Positions 6,967 to 14,107 of a stretch of 48,518 bases of DNA are shown here, in pieces; within the stretch, counting starts at the first letter, position 1; the number at the start of each line of letters is the position of its first letter. The translations under genes were made by a program, and so were the position numbers. Origin of the DNA: a bacterium (GTDB taxonomy: Bacteria; Vulcanimicrobiota; Vulcanimicrobiia; Vulcanimicrobiales; Vulcanimicrobiaceae); contig JAJYFM010000007.1 in the NCBI GenBank assembly GCA_021790895.1, positions 1 to 48,518 of the forward strand. Direction: 5' to 3'. Below the pieces are notes generated by a model, which worked only from the letters and a program-made list of their open reading frames with translations, was not told the DNA's origin and did no database searches.

Positions 6967-7380
6967 TTGAAGGCACTTGGGACGCACATCGTGTGCGAAC
7001 TATCTGGGTGTGATTTCGGTATATTAACCGATGTCGACGCCGTCCGCGAGATGATGATCGGTGCGGCGAATGCTTCACGAGCGACCGTCATGGAGGTCGC
7101 CTTTCATAGATTTCAGCCTCAGGGGGTCTCGGGAGTCGTCGTACTCGCCGAGTCGCACATTTCGATTCACACGTGGCCCGAACTCGGTTATGCCGCGATG
7201 GATTTTTACACGTGCGGCGACCATACCGATCCCTGGCTCGCCTGCGAGCATGCCGCCCGCGTCCTCGGTGCCGGCTCGATGCTGACGACCGAGGTGAAGC
7301 GGGGCATCCTTCAATCCGGCGCCGCGCAGTTCACGCATGTCGTTACCCGCGATCACGAGGCGGTCTCGCTCTCGGCGTAG
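6967..7380 (+). CDS. speD: S-adenosylmethionine decarboxylase proenzyme (SpeH/SpeD class 1B)
   Basis: A 137-residue proenzyme that decarboxylates AdoMet to supply the aminopropyl donor for spermidine. It self-cleaves between Glu62 and Ser63 in AESHISIHTWPE; Ser63 becomes the pyruvoyl cofactor of the alpha chain, and His68 and Cys83 (YTCGDH) are the processing and catalytic residues, at the positions known in the Thermotoga enzyme. The length is typical of the short Gram-positive/archaeal class. The start is TTG at 6967, supported by AGGAG at 6951-6955. The gene is followed at once by an intrinsic terminator and then by speE, so the two polyamine genes are adjacent but possibly separate transcripts. 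The 205-base gap in front of it holds the sufB promoter; I see no convincing speD promoter there. Confidence 0.95.
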   Translation: MKALGTHIVCELSGCDFGILTDVDAVREMMIGAANASRATVMEVAFHRFQPQGVSGVVVLAESHISIHTWPELGYAAMDFYTCGDHTDPWLACEHAARVLGAGSMLTTEVKRGILQSGAAQFTHVVTRDHEAVSLSA

Positions 7381-7420
7381 GTAACCCACGAGCAAGGCAG
7401 CTCGTCCGAACGCTTTCGTT

Positions 7421-7454
7421 GACCCTCGCCTCGCGGCGAGGGTCTTTCTTTTCC
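7421..7454 (+). terminator. Intrinsic terminator after speD
   Basis: A perfect 10-base-pair GC-rich stem, GACCCTCGCC at 7421-7430 with GGCGAGGGTC at 7435-7444, closes a TCGC loop and is followed by TTTCTTTT. It lies 40 bases past the speD stop and about 40 bases before speE, so it should end or attenuate readthrough into speE. Confidence 0.88.
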
Positions 7455-7493
7455 TCCGAGGGGTGGGGGCGCGCGAAGCGAACCCGCGCCGCT

Positions 7494-8384
7494 ATGCCCA
7501 AGACCGATCGTTGGAACTGGTACGTCGAGGAATTTGCACCGACCGAACTGCACCAACATGCCGTTTCAAAACTGTTCTATTCCGGGGAATCGGCGTTTCA
7601 GCAGATCGCCGTACTCGAAACGCCGGTCTTCGGCAAAATGTTGGTGCTCGACGGCGACACGCAGAGTTCGCAGGGCGACGAGAAAATCTATCACGAGGCG
7701 CTGGTGCACCCGGCACTCGCCGCGGCGAACGATCGCCGCGAGGTGCTCATTCTCGGCGGCGGTGAAGGCGCAACGTTGCGCGAGGTCTTACGCTGCCCCG
7801 ACGTCGAGCGCGTCACGATGGTCGATATCGACGGTCTCGTCGTCGAGCTCTCGAAAAAATATTTACCGGAGTGGGCCGATGGAGCGTTCGACAATCCTCG
7901 TTCGCGCGTGATCGTCGGCGACGCGCTCGCCTTCATGCAGGAGAGCAAAGAACGCTTCGGTGTCATCATCTCCGATCTCACCGAGCCGCTCGAGGATAGC
8001 CCAAGCAACATCCTCTTTAACGAGAAAGTCTTCGCATCGATCAAGGCTCGCTTGCTCGAGGGCGGGATCTACGTGCTGCAGGCGAGCACGAGCGCCTTTC
8101 ATAATGCGTCGTTGCACGCGAAGATGGCGCGAACGCTCCGCCGCCACTACCGACACGTCACGAGTTTTTCGCACCACGTGCCGGCCTTCGATACCGAGTG
8201 GGCGTTTTTGGCGTGCAGCGATCGCGTCGATCTCGCCGCGCTCGACGCGCAGCAGATCGCCGCATATTGCGCGCAATTGAGCGGCGAGAGCTTTTTCTAC
8301 GATGAACAGACGCACCGTCGCCTATTCTCGCTTCCACTCTATCTGCGGCGCATGCTCGCCGCGCAAGGAGAGACGTTTTCATGA
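7494..8384 (+). CDS. speE: Spermidine synthase family aminopropyltransferase
   Basis: A 296-residue aminopropyltransferase that moves the aminopropyl group of decarboxylated AdoMet to an amine. Seen: an N-terminal beta domain (VFGKMLVLDGDTQSSQGDE, about 45-63), the nucleotide loop LILGGGEGAT near 86-94, Asp111 in MVDIDG, Asp143 in VGDALAF and the catalytic-loop Asp161 in ISDLTEP. The acceptor pocket cannot be settled by eye; putrescine or agmatine is possible, and no agmatinase lies nearby. I chose ATG 7494 (MPKTDRWNWY), since WNWYVE is the usual family start; the longer open frame upstream crosses the terminator. No ribosome-binding site is obvious. Its stop overlaps the next gene (ATGA), so speE heads a run of seven close genes. 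Confidence 0.92.
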   Translation: MPKTDRWNWYVEEFAPTELHQHAVSKLFYSGESAFQQIAVLETPVFGKMLVLDGDTQSSQGDEKIYHEALVHPALAAANDRREVLILGGGEGATLREVLRCPDVERVTMVDIDGLVVELSKKYLPEWADGAFDNPRSRVIVGDALAFMQESKERFGVIISDLTEPLEDSPSNILFNEKVFASIKARLLEGGIYVLQASTSAFHNASLHAKMARTLRRHYRHVTSFSHHVPAFDTEWAFLACSDRVDLAALDAQQIAAYCAQLSGESFFYDEQTHRRLFSLPLYLRRMLAAQGETFS

Positions 8385-9208
8385 GTCGGCTTCGTTATGA
8401 AGGCAAAGTTGCGGTCATTACCGGGGGCGGCAGCGGCCTCGGGCGCGATATGGCCGAATCGTTTGCGCGCGAAGGCGCGCATGTCTGCGTTATCGGGCGT
8501 CGCCAAGAAAAACTCGATGACGTTGTGAAGTCGATCGAGGCAGCCGGCGGCCGCGCCTTCGGGCTCGCTGCCGACGTGCGCGATGTCGCGCGCATCGAAG
8601 CAGTGATGAAGGAGATCGCCGAACGCGCCGGTCGGATCGATGTGCTGGTGAACAATGCGGCTGGGAATTTTATCGCACCGGCCGAGCAACTCTCGCCGAA
8701 CGGTTTTAAATCGGTCGTCGATATCGTGCTGCTCGGAACGTTCAATTGCACGCGTCTCGCTTTCGACATGCTCAAGGCCTCGAAGGGAAGCATTCTCAAT
8801 ATCATTGCGGCGTATGCATGGAGCGGAGAGCCAGGTGCGATTCATTCCGCGAGTGCGAAGGCCGGTGTTCTGGCGATGACGCGGACGCTCGCCTCGGAGT
8901 GGGGGCGTTACGGCATCCGCGCCAACTGCATCGCGCCGGGACCGATTCACACCGAGGGAACCGACAAGAACCTGTGGAGCGTCGCCGACATCGAAGAGCG
9001 TGCCCGCAAGGCGGTGCCTCTCGGGCGCCTCGGAGAGCCCGCGGATATCTCGCGCGCCGCGCTCTGGCTCTGCGGCGATGAAGCGCAGTGGATTAGCGGT
9101 GCAACGCTCGCCGTAGACGGCGCGCAGTGGCTGCATGGAGGCGCGTTTAACTTCCGCGGCGCCTATGAAGAGGCGATGGCAGCGTTGGGTGGGGCACAAA
9201 AGCCGTAG
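8381..9208 (+). CDS. SDR-family 2,4-dienoyl-CoA reductase-like oxidoreductase
   Basis: A 275-residue short-chain dehydrogenase with an NAD(P)-binding GGGSGLG at 15-21, NNAAGN at 91-96 and the C-terminal IAPGPI motif. The usual YxxxK motif is missing: position 156 is Ser, not Tyr. Instead Tyr145, Ser156 and Lys160 keep the spacings of the Tyr/Ser/Lys triad in mitochondrial 2,4-dienoyl-CoA reductase (15 and 4 residues before the Lys). Together with GRRxEKL after the cofactor domain this supports an enoyl/dienoyl-CoA reductase that takes part in oxidation of unsaturated fatty acids. It overlaps speE by ATGA and is followed by a thioesterase, so an acyl-CoA module sits inside a polyamine/glycine operon. 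Substrate preference is inferred. Confidence 0.85.
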   Translation: MSRLRYEGKVAVITGGGSGLGRDMAESFAREGAHVCVIGRRQEKLDDVVKSIEAAGGRAFGLAADVRDVARIEAVMKEIAERAGRIDVLVNNAAGNFIAPAEQLSPNGFKSVVDIVLLGTFNCTRLAFDMLKASKGSILNIIAAYAWSGEPGAIHSASAKAGVLAMTRTLASEWGRYGIRANCIAPGPIHTEGTDKNLWSVADIEERARKAVPLGRLGEPADISRAALWLCGDEAQWISGATLAVDGAQWLHGGAFNFRGAYEEAMAALGGAQKP

Positions 9209-9240
9209 CGGAGGAGCCGCGCTGGGAGTACACTGCGCCC

Positions 9241-9675
9241 GTGTCCAGTGAGTCGTCGCGCTACCACTTCCATTCGTGGGAGAAGGAAAAGTCGCGCTTC
9301 GTCGCGGTTCTCGGTCTCAAGCTCGACTCGGTCGAGCGTGGGCGAGCGGTGCTGCGCATGCCGTTTCGCGAAGAGGTGACCAACGGCACCGGTGCGGTGC
9401 ACGGCGGTGCGATCGTCTCGCTCTGTGACACCGCATTTTACGTCGCGCTCGCTTCGATCTACGGACGCGAGCAGAACACGACGACGGTTTCGCTACAGTG
9501 TAATTTTCTCGCTCCGGCGCTCGCCCCGCACGATCTCATCGCCGAGGCGAGCGTGATTCGCGCTGGTCGGCGAATCTGTTACGGCGAGGTTTTCGTTCGG
9601 AGCGGCGAATCGGTCGTCGCCCATGCGACACTCAATTTCCTCAACACCGATCCCAAGGAGAAACAAAAGGCATGA
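9241..9675 (+). CDS. Hotdog-fold acyl-CoA thioesterase (PaaI/YdiI-like)
   Basis: A 144-residue hotdog thioesterase that would hydrolyse acyl-CoA or aryl-CoA. The hallmark NGTGAVHGGAIVSLCDTAF (about 48-66) has the HGG turn at the start of the central hotdog helix and an Asp that acts in catalysis in related PaaI proteins; TVSLQCNFLAPA follows as in the family. It starts with GTG at 9241, the only start that preserves the short N-terminal helix, with a GGAGG-like GGAGGAG about 27 bases upstream being rather far. It is 32 bases after the SDR gene and overlaps gcvT (ATGA), so it belongs to the same transcript. Its link to glycine cleavage is not obvious; with the SDR it may handle CoA intermediates of fatty-acid breakdown. 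Confidence 0.85.
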   Translation: MSSESSRYHFHSWEKEKSRFVAVLGLKLDSVERGRAVLRMPFREEVTNGTGAVHGGAIVSLCDTAFYVALASIYGREQNTTTVSLQCNFLAPALAPHDLIAEASVIRAGRRICYGEVFVRSGESVVAHATLNFLNTDPKEKQKA

Positions 9676-10787
9676 CTTCGGAACGGCGGACCGCGCTCTA
9701 TGAAGAGCACGTGGCTCTGCATGCACGCATGGTTCCATTCGGCGGTTTCAGCATGCCGGTTCAGTACTCGGGCATTCTCAAAGAGCACGACGCCGTTCGA
9801 CATCGCGCCGGACTCTTCGATCTCTCGCATATGGGGCAATTCATCCTCGAGGGGAATGATGTTGCGGCGTGGGCCGATGGGTTGACCATCAACGAAGTTG
9901 CGACGATGAAGCCGTTCCAAGCGCGTTATAATATTTTCTGCAACCCAAACGGAGGCGCGCACGACGATGTGATTTTCTATCGTCTCCCCGACCGCTGGTT
10001 GCTCGTCGTCAATGCGGGTAACGCCGACAAAATGTGGGCGCATCTCAACGCGCACCGAAGCGGCGACGTGCGGTTGCGCAGCCTTCACGGCGACGCCGCC
10101 CTCATCGCTATTCAGGGCCCGTCGGCGGTCGGCATGTTACAAAAACACGTCGACATCGATCTCGCGACGATCAAATATTATTTCTGCGCCGAGGCGAAGG
10201 TCGACGGCGTGCCGGTGACGCTCGCGCGCACCGGATATACCGGTGAGGACGGATTCGAACTCTTCCTTCCCGGAGATCGAGCGCCGGCGATTTGGCGCTC
10301 CCTGCTCGCCGCGCATGAAGGCGAGGGCCTTATCCCGTGCGGTCTCGGAGCGCGCGATGTGCTGCGACTCGAAGCCGGTATGCCGCTCTACGGGCACGAA
10401 ATGACCGAAGAGATTACCCCCGTTCAGGCCGGTCTTACCTGGGCGTTGAAACTCCCCAAGCCGGAATTTACGGGTAAGGGGGCGCTCGTGCAACAACTCG
10501 AAGGGGATCGCTTCCCGCGTATCGTCGGGTTGAAGATGGCCGGACGCGTCGGTGCGCGCGAAGGCTATCCGGTCTTTTCCGGAGATGCGCGCGTCGGAGA
10601 GATTCGCAGCGGCTCGATCGCTCCTGCCGTCGGGAATGCCAACATCGCGACCGCACTTGTCGAAAAAGACGTCACAACCATCGGCACGAACCTCCAGGTC
10701 GAAGTGCGCGGCGAGCGCCACGATGCCACGGTGGTATCGATGCCGTTTTATAAACGCCAAAAAACCGAACGAAAGGGAGACCGGTGA
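9672..10787 (+). CDS. gcvT: Glycine cleavage system T protein (aminomethyltransferase)
   Basis: A 371-residue T protein, which releases ammonia from the aminomethyl-lipoyl group on the H protein and passes the carbon to tetrahydrofolate, giving 5,10-methylene-THF. Diagnostic pieces are FGGFSMPVQYSGI, DLSHMGQ, CNPNGGAHDD (Asp98/Asp99, matching the catalytic Asp101 of E. coli), ARTGYTGEDGFEL and the LEAGMPLYGHEM loop. The length is normal. It begins inside the thioesterase stop codon (ATGA) and overlaps gcvH (GTGA), so the four gcv genes are translationally coupled in the order T-H-PA-PB. Confidence 0.96.
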   Translation: MTSERRTALYEEHVALHARMVPFGGFSMPVQYSGILKEHDAVRHRAGLFDLSHMGQFILEGNDVAAWADGLTINEVATMKPFQARYNIFCNPNGGAHDDVIFYRLPDRWLLVVNAGNADKMWAHLNAHRSGDVRLRSLHGDAALIAIQGPSAVGMLQKHVDIDLATIKYYFCAEAKVDGVPVTLARTGYTGEDGFELFLPGDRAPAIWRSLLAAHEGEGLIPCGLGARDVLRLEAGMPLYGHEMTEEITPVQAGLTWALKLPKPEFTGKGALVQQLEGDRFPRIVGLKMAGRVGAREGYPVFSGDARVGEIRSGSIAPAVGNANIATALVEKDVTTIGTNLQVEVRGERHDATVVSMPFYKRQKTERKGDR

Positions 10788-11164
10788 ATATTCCAAGCGA
10801 CCTGCTCTATAGCAAAGAACACGAATGGGCAAAAGTGAACGGTGAGATCGCGACGATCGGCATTACCGATTTCGCGCAGGGCTCGCTCGGCGATATCACC
10901 TTCGTCGAACTTCCGAAAGTCGGAGCCGTGGTCGAACAATTTTCGAACGTCGGCGTCATCGAATCGGTGAAGACGGTCTCCGATCTCTACACGCCGCTCG
11001 GCGGAGAGATCGTCGAGGTGAATACTGCCGTCGACGGCGATCCGGCTGCGCTCAATAACGATCCCTACGGCTCGGGCTGGCTTATAAAAATCAAACTCAG
11101 CGACAAGGCACAGACACAGCAGTTGCTCGACGCCGCCGCCTACGCCGATATCGCGCACGACTGA
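10784..11164 (+). CDS. gcvH: Glycine cleavage system H protein
   Basis: A 126-residue lipoyl carrier protein that shuttles the aminomethyl group between P, T and L proteins. The lipoylation site is Lys63 in ESVKTVSDL, within the usual IESVKxxxDLYxPxxGE context. The start HEWAKV and the end GSGWLIKIK are standard. Translation begins with GTG at 10784, overlapping the gcvT stop by four bases; its own stop shares one base with the gcvPA ATG (TGATG). No lipoate ligase, lipoate synthase or dihydrolipoamide dehydrogenase lies in the window, so the L protein and lipoylation must come from elsewhere. Confidence 0.97.
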   Translation: MNIPSDLLYSKEHEWAKVNGEIATIGITDFAQGSLGDITFVELPKVGAVVEQFSNVGVIESVKTVSDLYTPLGGEIVEVNTAVDGDPAALNNDPYGSGWLIKIKLSDKAQTQQLLDAAAYADIAHD

Positions 11165-12528
11165 TGGGCGCCTATACCCCGCATACGCCGCAAGAGATCT
11201 CGCAGATGCTCGAACGCATCGGCGTCGGATCGCTCGAAGAGTTGCTGGCGGTTTCCCCGGAGATCGCTCCGAAGGCTCCGCTTGACGTTGTTCCGGCGAT
11301 GCCCGAATATCAGATCCAACGGCGCATGAAGGCCTTGGCCGCGCGCAATCGGGCCGACGATTATGCTTCGTTCCTCGGTGCGGGAGCCTACCGGCACTAC
11401 GCACCTCCGGCGATTGCGGCGCTGGCGATGCGCGGCGAGTTTCTCACCGCCTACACGCCGTACCAGGCCGAGGTTTCGCAAGGGTACCTTCAGGCGATCT
11501 ATGAGTGGCAGAGTTATATCTGCCTGCTCACCGGTATGGAGATTGCGAACGCATCGGTCTACGACGGCGCGACCGCGCTTGCCGAAGGTTCGATTATGGC
11601 GATCAATGCGACGGGTCGGAAGCGGCTCTTGGTTTCGCGTGCAGTCGACCCGCGCTATCGCGCCGTGCTCCACACCTACTGCGGCGGCCTCGATGTCGAG
11701 GTCGACGAGATTGCCGTCGGCGCCGATGGACGCACCGACGGTGCCTCCGTTCGCGCGGCAATCGAGGCGAAAACCTATGCGGCAGTCGTGCTACAGAGCC
11801 CGAATTTCTTCGGCGTCATCGACGAGATCGATCCGCAACTGCGCGCTTCAATCGAATCGAGCGGCACCGTCCCGATCGCGGTGATCTCCGAGGCGATCTC
11901 GCTGGGAGCGTTGCGCTCGCCGGCGCAATGGGGTGCCCAGATCGTCGTCGGGGAGGCGCAGTCGTTCGGCGTTGCGCTCGCATACGGCGGTCCGTACGTC
12001 GGCTTTATCGCGTCAACGGGCGAACACATGCGGCGCATTCCCGGTCGACTCGTCGGCCGGAGTCTCGACAATCGCGGACAAGAGGCGTACACCTTAACGC
12101 TGCAGGCGCGCGAGCAACATATTCGGCGCGAAAAAGCGACCTCGAATATTTGCACGAATCAAGCGCACTGCGCGCTGATCGCGACGATCTACCTCGCGCT
12201 CATGGGCGCAAGCGGCCTGCGCGATGTTGCGGGATTGAACCTCGAACGTTCGCGCGAGCTGGCGACCGCCGTCAGCAGCGTGCCGGGAGTGAGCCTGCGC
12301 TTCGACGTTCCGTTCTTCAACGAAATCGTCGTTCGAGTCGGGAATGGCGCTGAAGTGCTTGCCGCGTTGCAAAAACACGGCGTGCTCGGGGGCGTCGATC
12401 TCGGTCGCTTCTACCCCGAATATGCAGATTCAATTCTTATGACCGCCACCGAACTCACTTCCACTGGTGACATTGCAAAACTCACCGCCGCTCTTCGCGA
12501 GGTCGTTCATGTCGCAGCCGTCCGCTAA
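11164..12528 (+). CDS. gcvPA: Glycine dehydrogenase (decarboxylating) subunit 1
   Basis: A 454-residue alpha subunit of the two-part P protein, the PLP enzyme that decarboxylates glycine. The start MGAYTPHTPQEISQML is characteristic of GcvPA, followed by FLGAGAYRHY, YTPYQAEVSQG, NASVYDGATALAE and the GGPYVGF loop. This subunit carries the fold but not the PLP lysine, which is on subunit 2. Split P protein is typical of Gram-positives, Thermotogae, Chloroflexi and related lineages; proteobacteria have a single fused GcvP. It overlaps gcvH by one base and, with the start I prefer, gcvPB by 20 bases. Confidence 0.96.
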   Translation: MGAYTPHTPQEISQMLERIGVGSLEELLAVSPEIAPKAPLDVVPAMPEYQIQRRMKALAARNRADDYASFLGAGAYRHYAPPAIAALAMRGEFLTAYTPYQAEVSQGYLQAIYEWQSYICLLTGMEIANASVYDGATALAEGSIMAINATGRKRLLVSRAVDPRYRAVLHTYCGGLDVEVDEIAVGADGRTDGASVRAAIEAKTYAAVVLQSPNFFGVIDEIDPQLRASIESSGTVPIAVISEAISLGALRSPAQWGAQIVVGEAQSFGVALAYGGPYVGFIASTGEHMRRIPGRLVGRSLDNRGQEAYTLTLQAREQHIRREKATSNICTNQAHCALIATIYLALMGASGLRDVAGLNLERSRELATAVSSVPGVSLRFDVPFFNEIVVRVGNGAEVLAALQKHGVLGGVDLGRFYPEYADSILMTATELTSTGDIAKLTAALREVVHVAAVR

Positions 12529-14014
12529 TAGCTCCGCACCCACCCTCATCTTCGAGACCGGTGCGCCCGGCCGCGCGACGGAGTATGTCGAGCGCTCGCG
12601 CCCGCACACGGAGTATTTACCGCAGGAACTCTTGCGGACGGAACTTCCGCTTCCCGACAACAACGAACTCGATGTCGTACGGCACTTCACGCAGCTCTCG
12701 CAACGTACGTTCGGTATCGACTTGGGTTTCTACCCATTAGGTAGCTGTACGATGAAGTACAACCCGCGCGTGAACGATGCGATGGCGAGTCTTCCGGGAT
12801 TTAGCGAACTCCATCCCTACACTCCCGACGATCTCGCACAGGGCTCGCTTGCGGTGATGTACGAACTCGAGCGGAGCTTGAGCTCTGTTTTCGGAATGGC
12901 CGCCTTCAGCCTCAACCCGTCGGCGGGCGCCCATGCGGAACTCGCCGCGCTTCTGGTCGCGAAGAAATACTTTAAAGATCGCGGCGAAAGCAAACGTACG
13001 AAAGTTATCGTCCCCGATACGGCGCACGGAACCAATCCGGCGTCAGCCGCGATGTGCGGTTTTAAGGTGATCTCGATTCCCTCCGACGCGCGTGGCCGCG
13101 TTAGCGTGGAAGAGATCGAAAAAGTTCTGGGCGACGATACCGCCGTCTGCATGATGACCAACCCGAATACGTTGGGGCTCTTCGAAGATCACATCGCCGA
13201 GATCGCCGCTGCGGTGCATCGAGTCGGCGGCCTGATGTACTACGACGGAGCGAACGCGAACGCGATCATGGGCAACGTCCGCCCCGGCGATATGGGCTTC
13301 GACCTCATGCATCTCAACACGCATAAGACCTTCACGATTCCGCACGGCGGCGGCGGTGCAGGGCACGGCCCGCTCGGAGTTGCCGCGCATCTCGTTGATT
13401 TTCTGCCGACCCCCGTCGTGCGTGCGATTCCCGACGGAAAATCCGGCCTACGTCGCGCGCCGTCGGACGGAATGCGCTTCGAACTCGACTTCGATCGTCC
13501 GAAATCGATCGGCCCGATGCGTTCGTTCTGGTCGAATTTTGCGCACGCCGTCCGCGCGTTGAGTTATCTCTACGCAAACGGCGCCGAAGGCTTGAAATCG
13601 GTCTCGCAGCTCGCGGTGCTCAACGCGAACTATCTCCGCGTCGGCGTATCGGAGTTTCTTTCGACGCCGTACCCGGAGATCTGCCGACACGAATTCGTCG
13701 CATCGGCGCAAGATCTCAAAAAAGAGACCGGCGTCCGCGCGCTCGATATCGCAAAAGCGCTTCTCGACCGTGGTTACATGGCCCCGACCGTCTACTTCCC
13801 ACTCATCGTTCCCGAGTGTTTAATGATGGAACCGACGGAGACCGAATCGAAAGAGACGCTCGATATCTTCATCGAGGCCTTGCGCGAAATCGTCGAAACG
13901 GCAAAGAGCGACCCGCAGAGTATTATGGCTGCGCCCGTTCGCACGGTGGTCGGTCGGATTGACGAGACGCGAGCGGCTCGTCAACCCGATCTTCGTTGGC
14001 GTCAGTCCGGTTGA
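12509..14014 (+). CDS. gcvPB: Glycine dehydrogenase (decarboxylating) subunit 2
   Basis: A 501-residue beta subunit carrying the PLP cofactor. The Schiff-base lysine is Lys273 in NTHKTFTIPHGGGG. Other family landmarks are YPLGSCTMKYNPR near 75-87, LNPSAGAHAE near 135-144, DTAHGTNPASA near 170-180 and MMEPTETESKE near the end. I chose ATG 12509 (MSQPSANSS); an earlier in-frame ATG at 12467 would add 14 residues lying over gcvPA. It is the last gene of the run that starts at speE, and it converges on a small minus-strand ORF and the SQR gene. Confidence 0.96.
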   Translation: MSQPSANSSAPTLIFETGAPGRATEYVERSRPHTEYLPQELLRTELPLPDNNELDVVRHFTQLSQRTFGIDLGFYPLGSCTMKYNPRVNDAMASLPGFSELHPYTPDDLAQGSLAVMYELERSLSSVFGMAAFSLNPSAGAHAELAALLVAKKYFKDRGESKRTKVIVPDTAHGTNPASAAMCGFKVISIPSDARGRVSVEEIEKVLGDDTAVCMMTNPNTLGLFEDHIAEIAAAVHRVGGLMYYDGANANAIMGNVRPGDMGFDLMHLNTHKTFTIPHGGGGAGHGPLGVAAHLVDFLPTPVVRAIPDGKSGLRRAPSDGMRFELDFDRPKSIGPMRSFWSNFAHAVRALSYLYANGAEGLKSVSQLAVLNANYLRVGVSEFLSTPYPEICRHEFVASAQDLKKETGVRALDIAKALLDRGYMAPTVYFPLIVPECLMMEPTETESKETLDIFIEALREIVETAKSDPQSIMAAPVRTVVGRIDETRAARQPDLRWRQSG

Positions 14015-14100
14015 TGTTTGGCGATTGAATACATCTTCGCATTCATGCGGATGAATCGCCAGATTTGGTAGGGCCAAAAGTTCCGTAAAAAGTGGTTCAT
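14002..14100 (-). CDS. Possible 32-residue protein downstream of SQR
   Basis: An ATG at 14100-14098 on the minus strand opens a 32-codon frame beginning MNHFLRNFWPYQIWRF and ending at a TGA at 14004-14002. It begins 7 bases after the SQR stop and has GGAG with a 10-base spacer in front, a proper ribosome-binding-site distance. The peptide is rich in aromatic and basic residues (three Trp or Tyr plus several Phe, Arg and Lys), as in amphipathic membrane-binding peptides. It ends 13 bases inside the convergent gcvPB gene. Because the same DNA also forms a hairpin, the frame could be chance. If real, it may help anchor SQR to the membrane, which is a guess. Confidence 0.4.
   Translation of the reverse strand: MNHFLRNFWPYQIWRFIRMNAKMYSIAKHQPD
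14019..14061. terminator. Long imperfect hairpin between convergent gcvPB and SQR
   Basis: TGGCGATT (14019-14026) pairs with AATCGCCA (14054-14061); inside it CATC pairs with GATG and CGCA with TGCG around a TTCA loop, with GAATA and TT bulges. It sits just past the gcvPB stop and could stop transcription from either side, although no long T-tract follows on the plus strand. It lies within the possible 32-residue ORF. Confidence 0.4.
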
Positions 14101-14107
14101 GGTTCTA

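Noticed and set aside
11505-12353. A 282-codon alternative frame inside gcvPA
   Set aside because: Arg-rich product with no domain; gcvPA fits the family over its full length.
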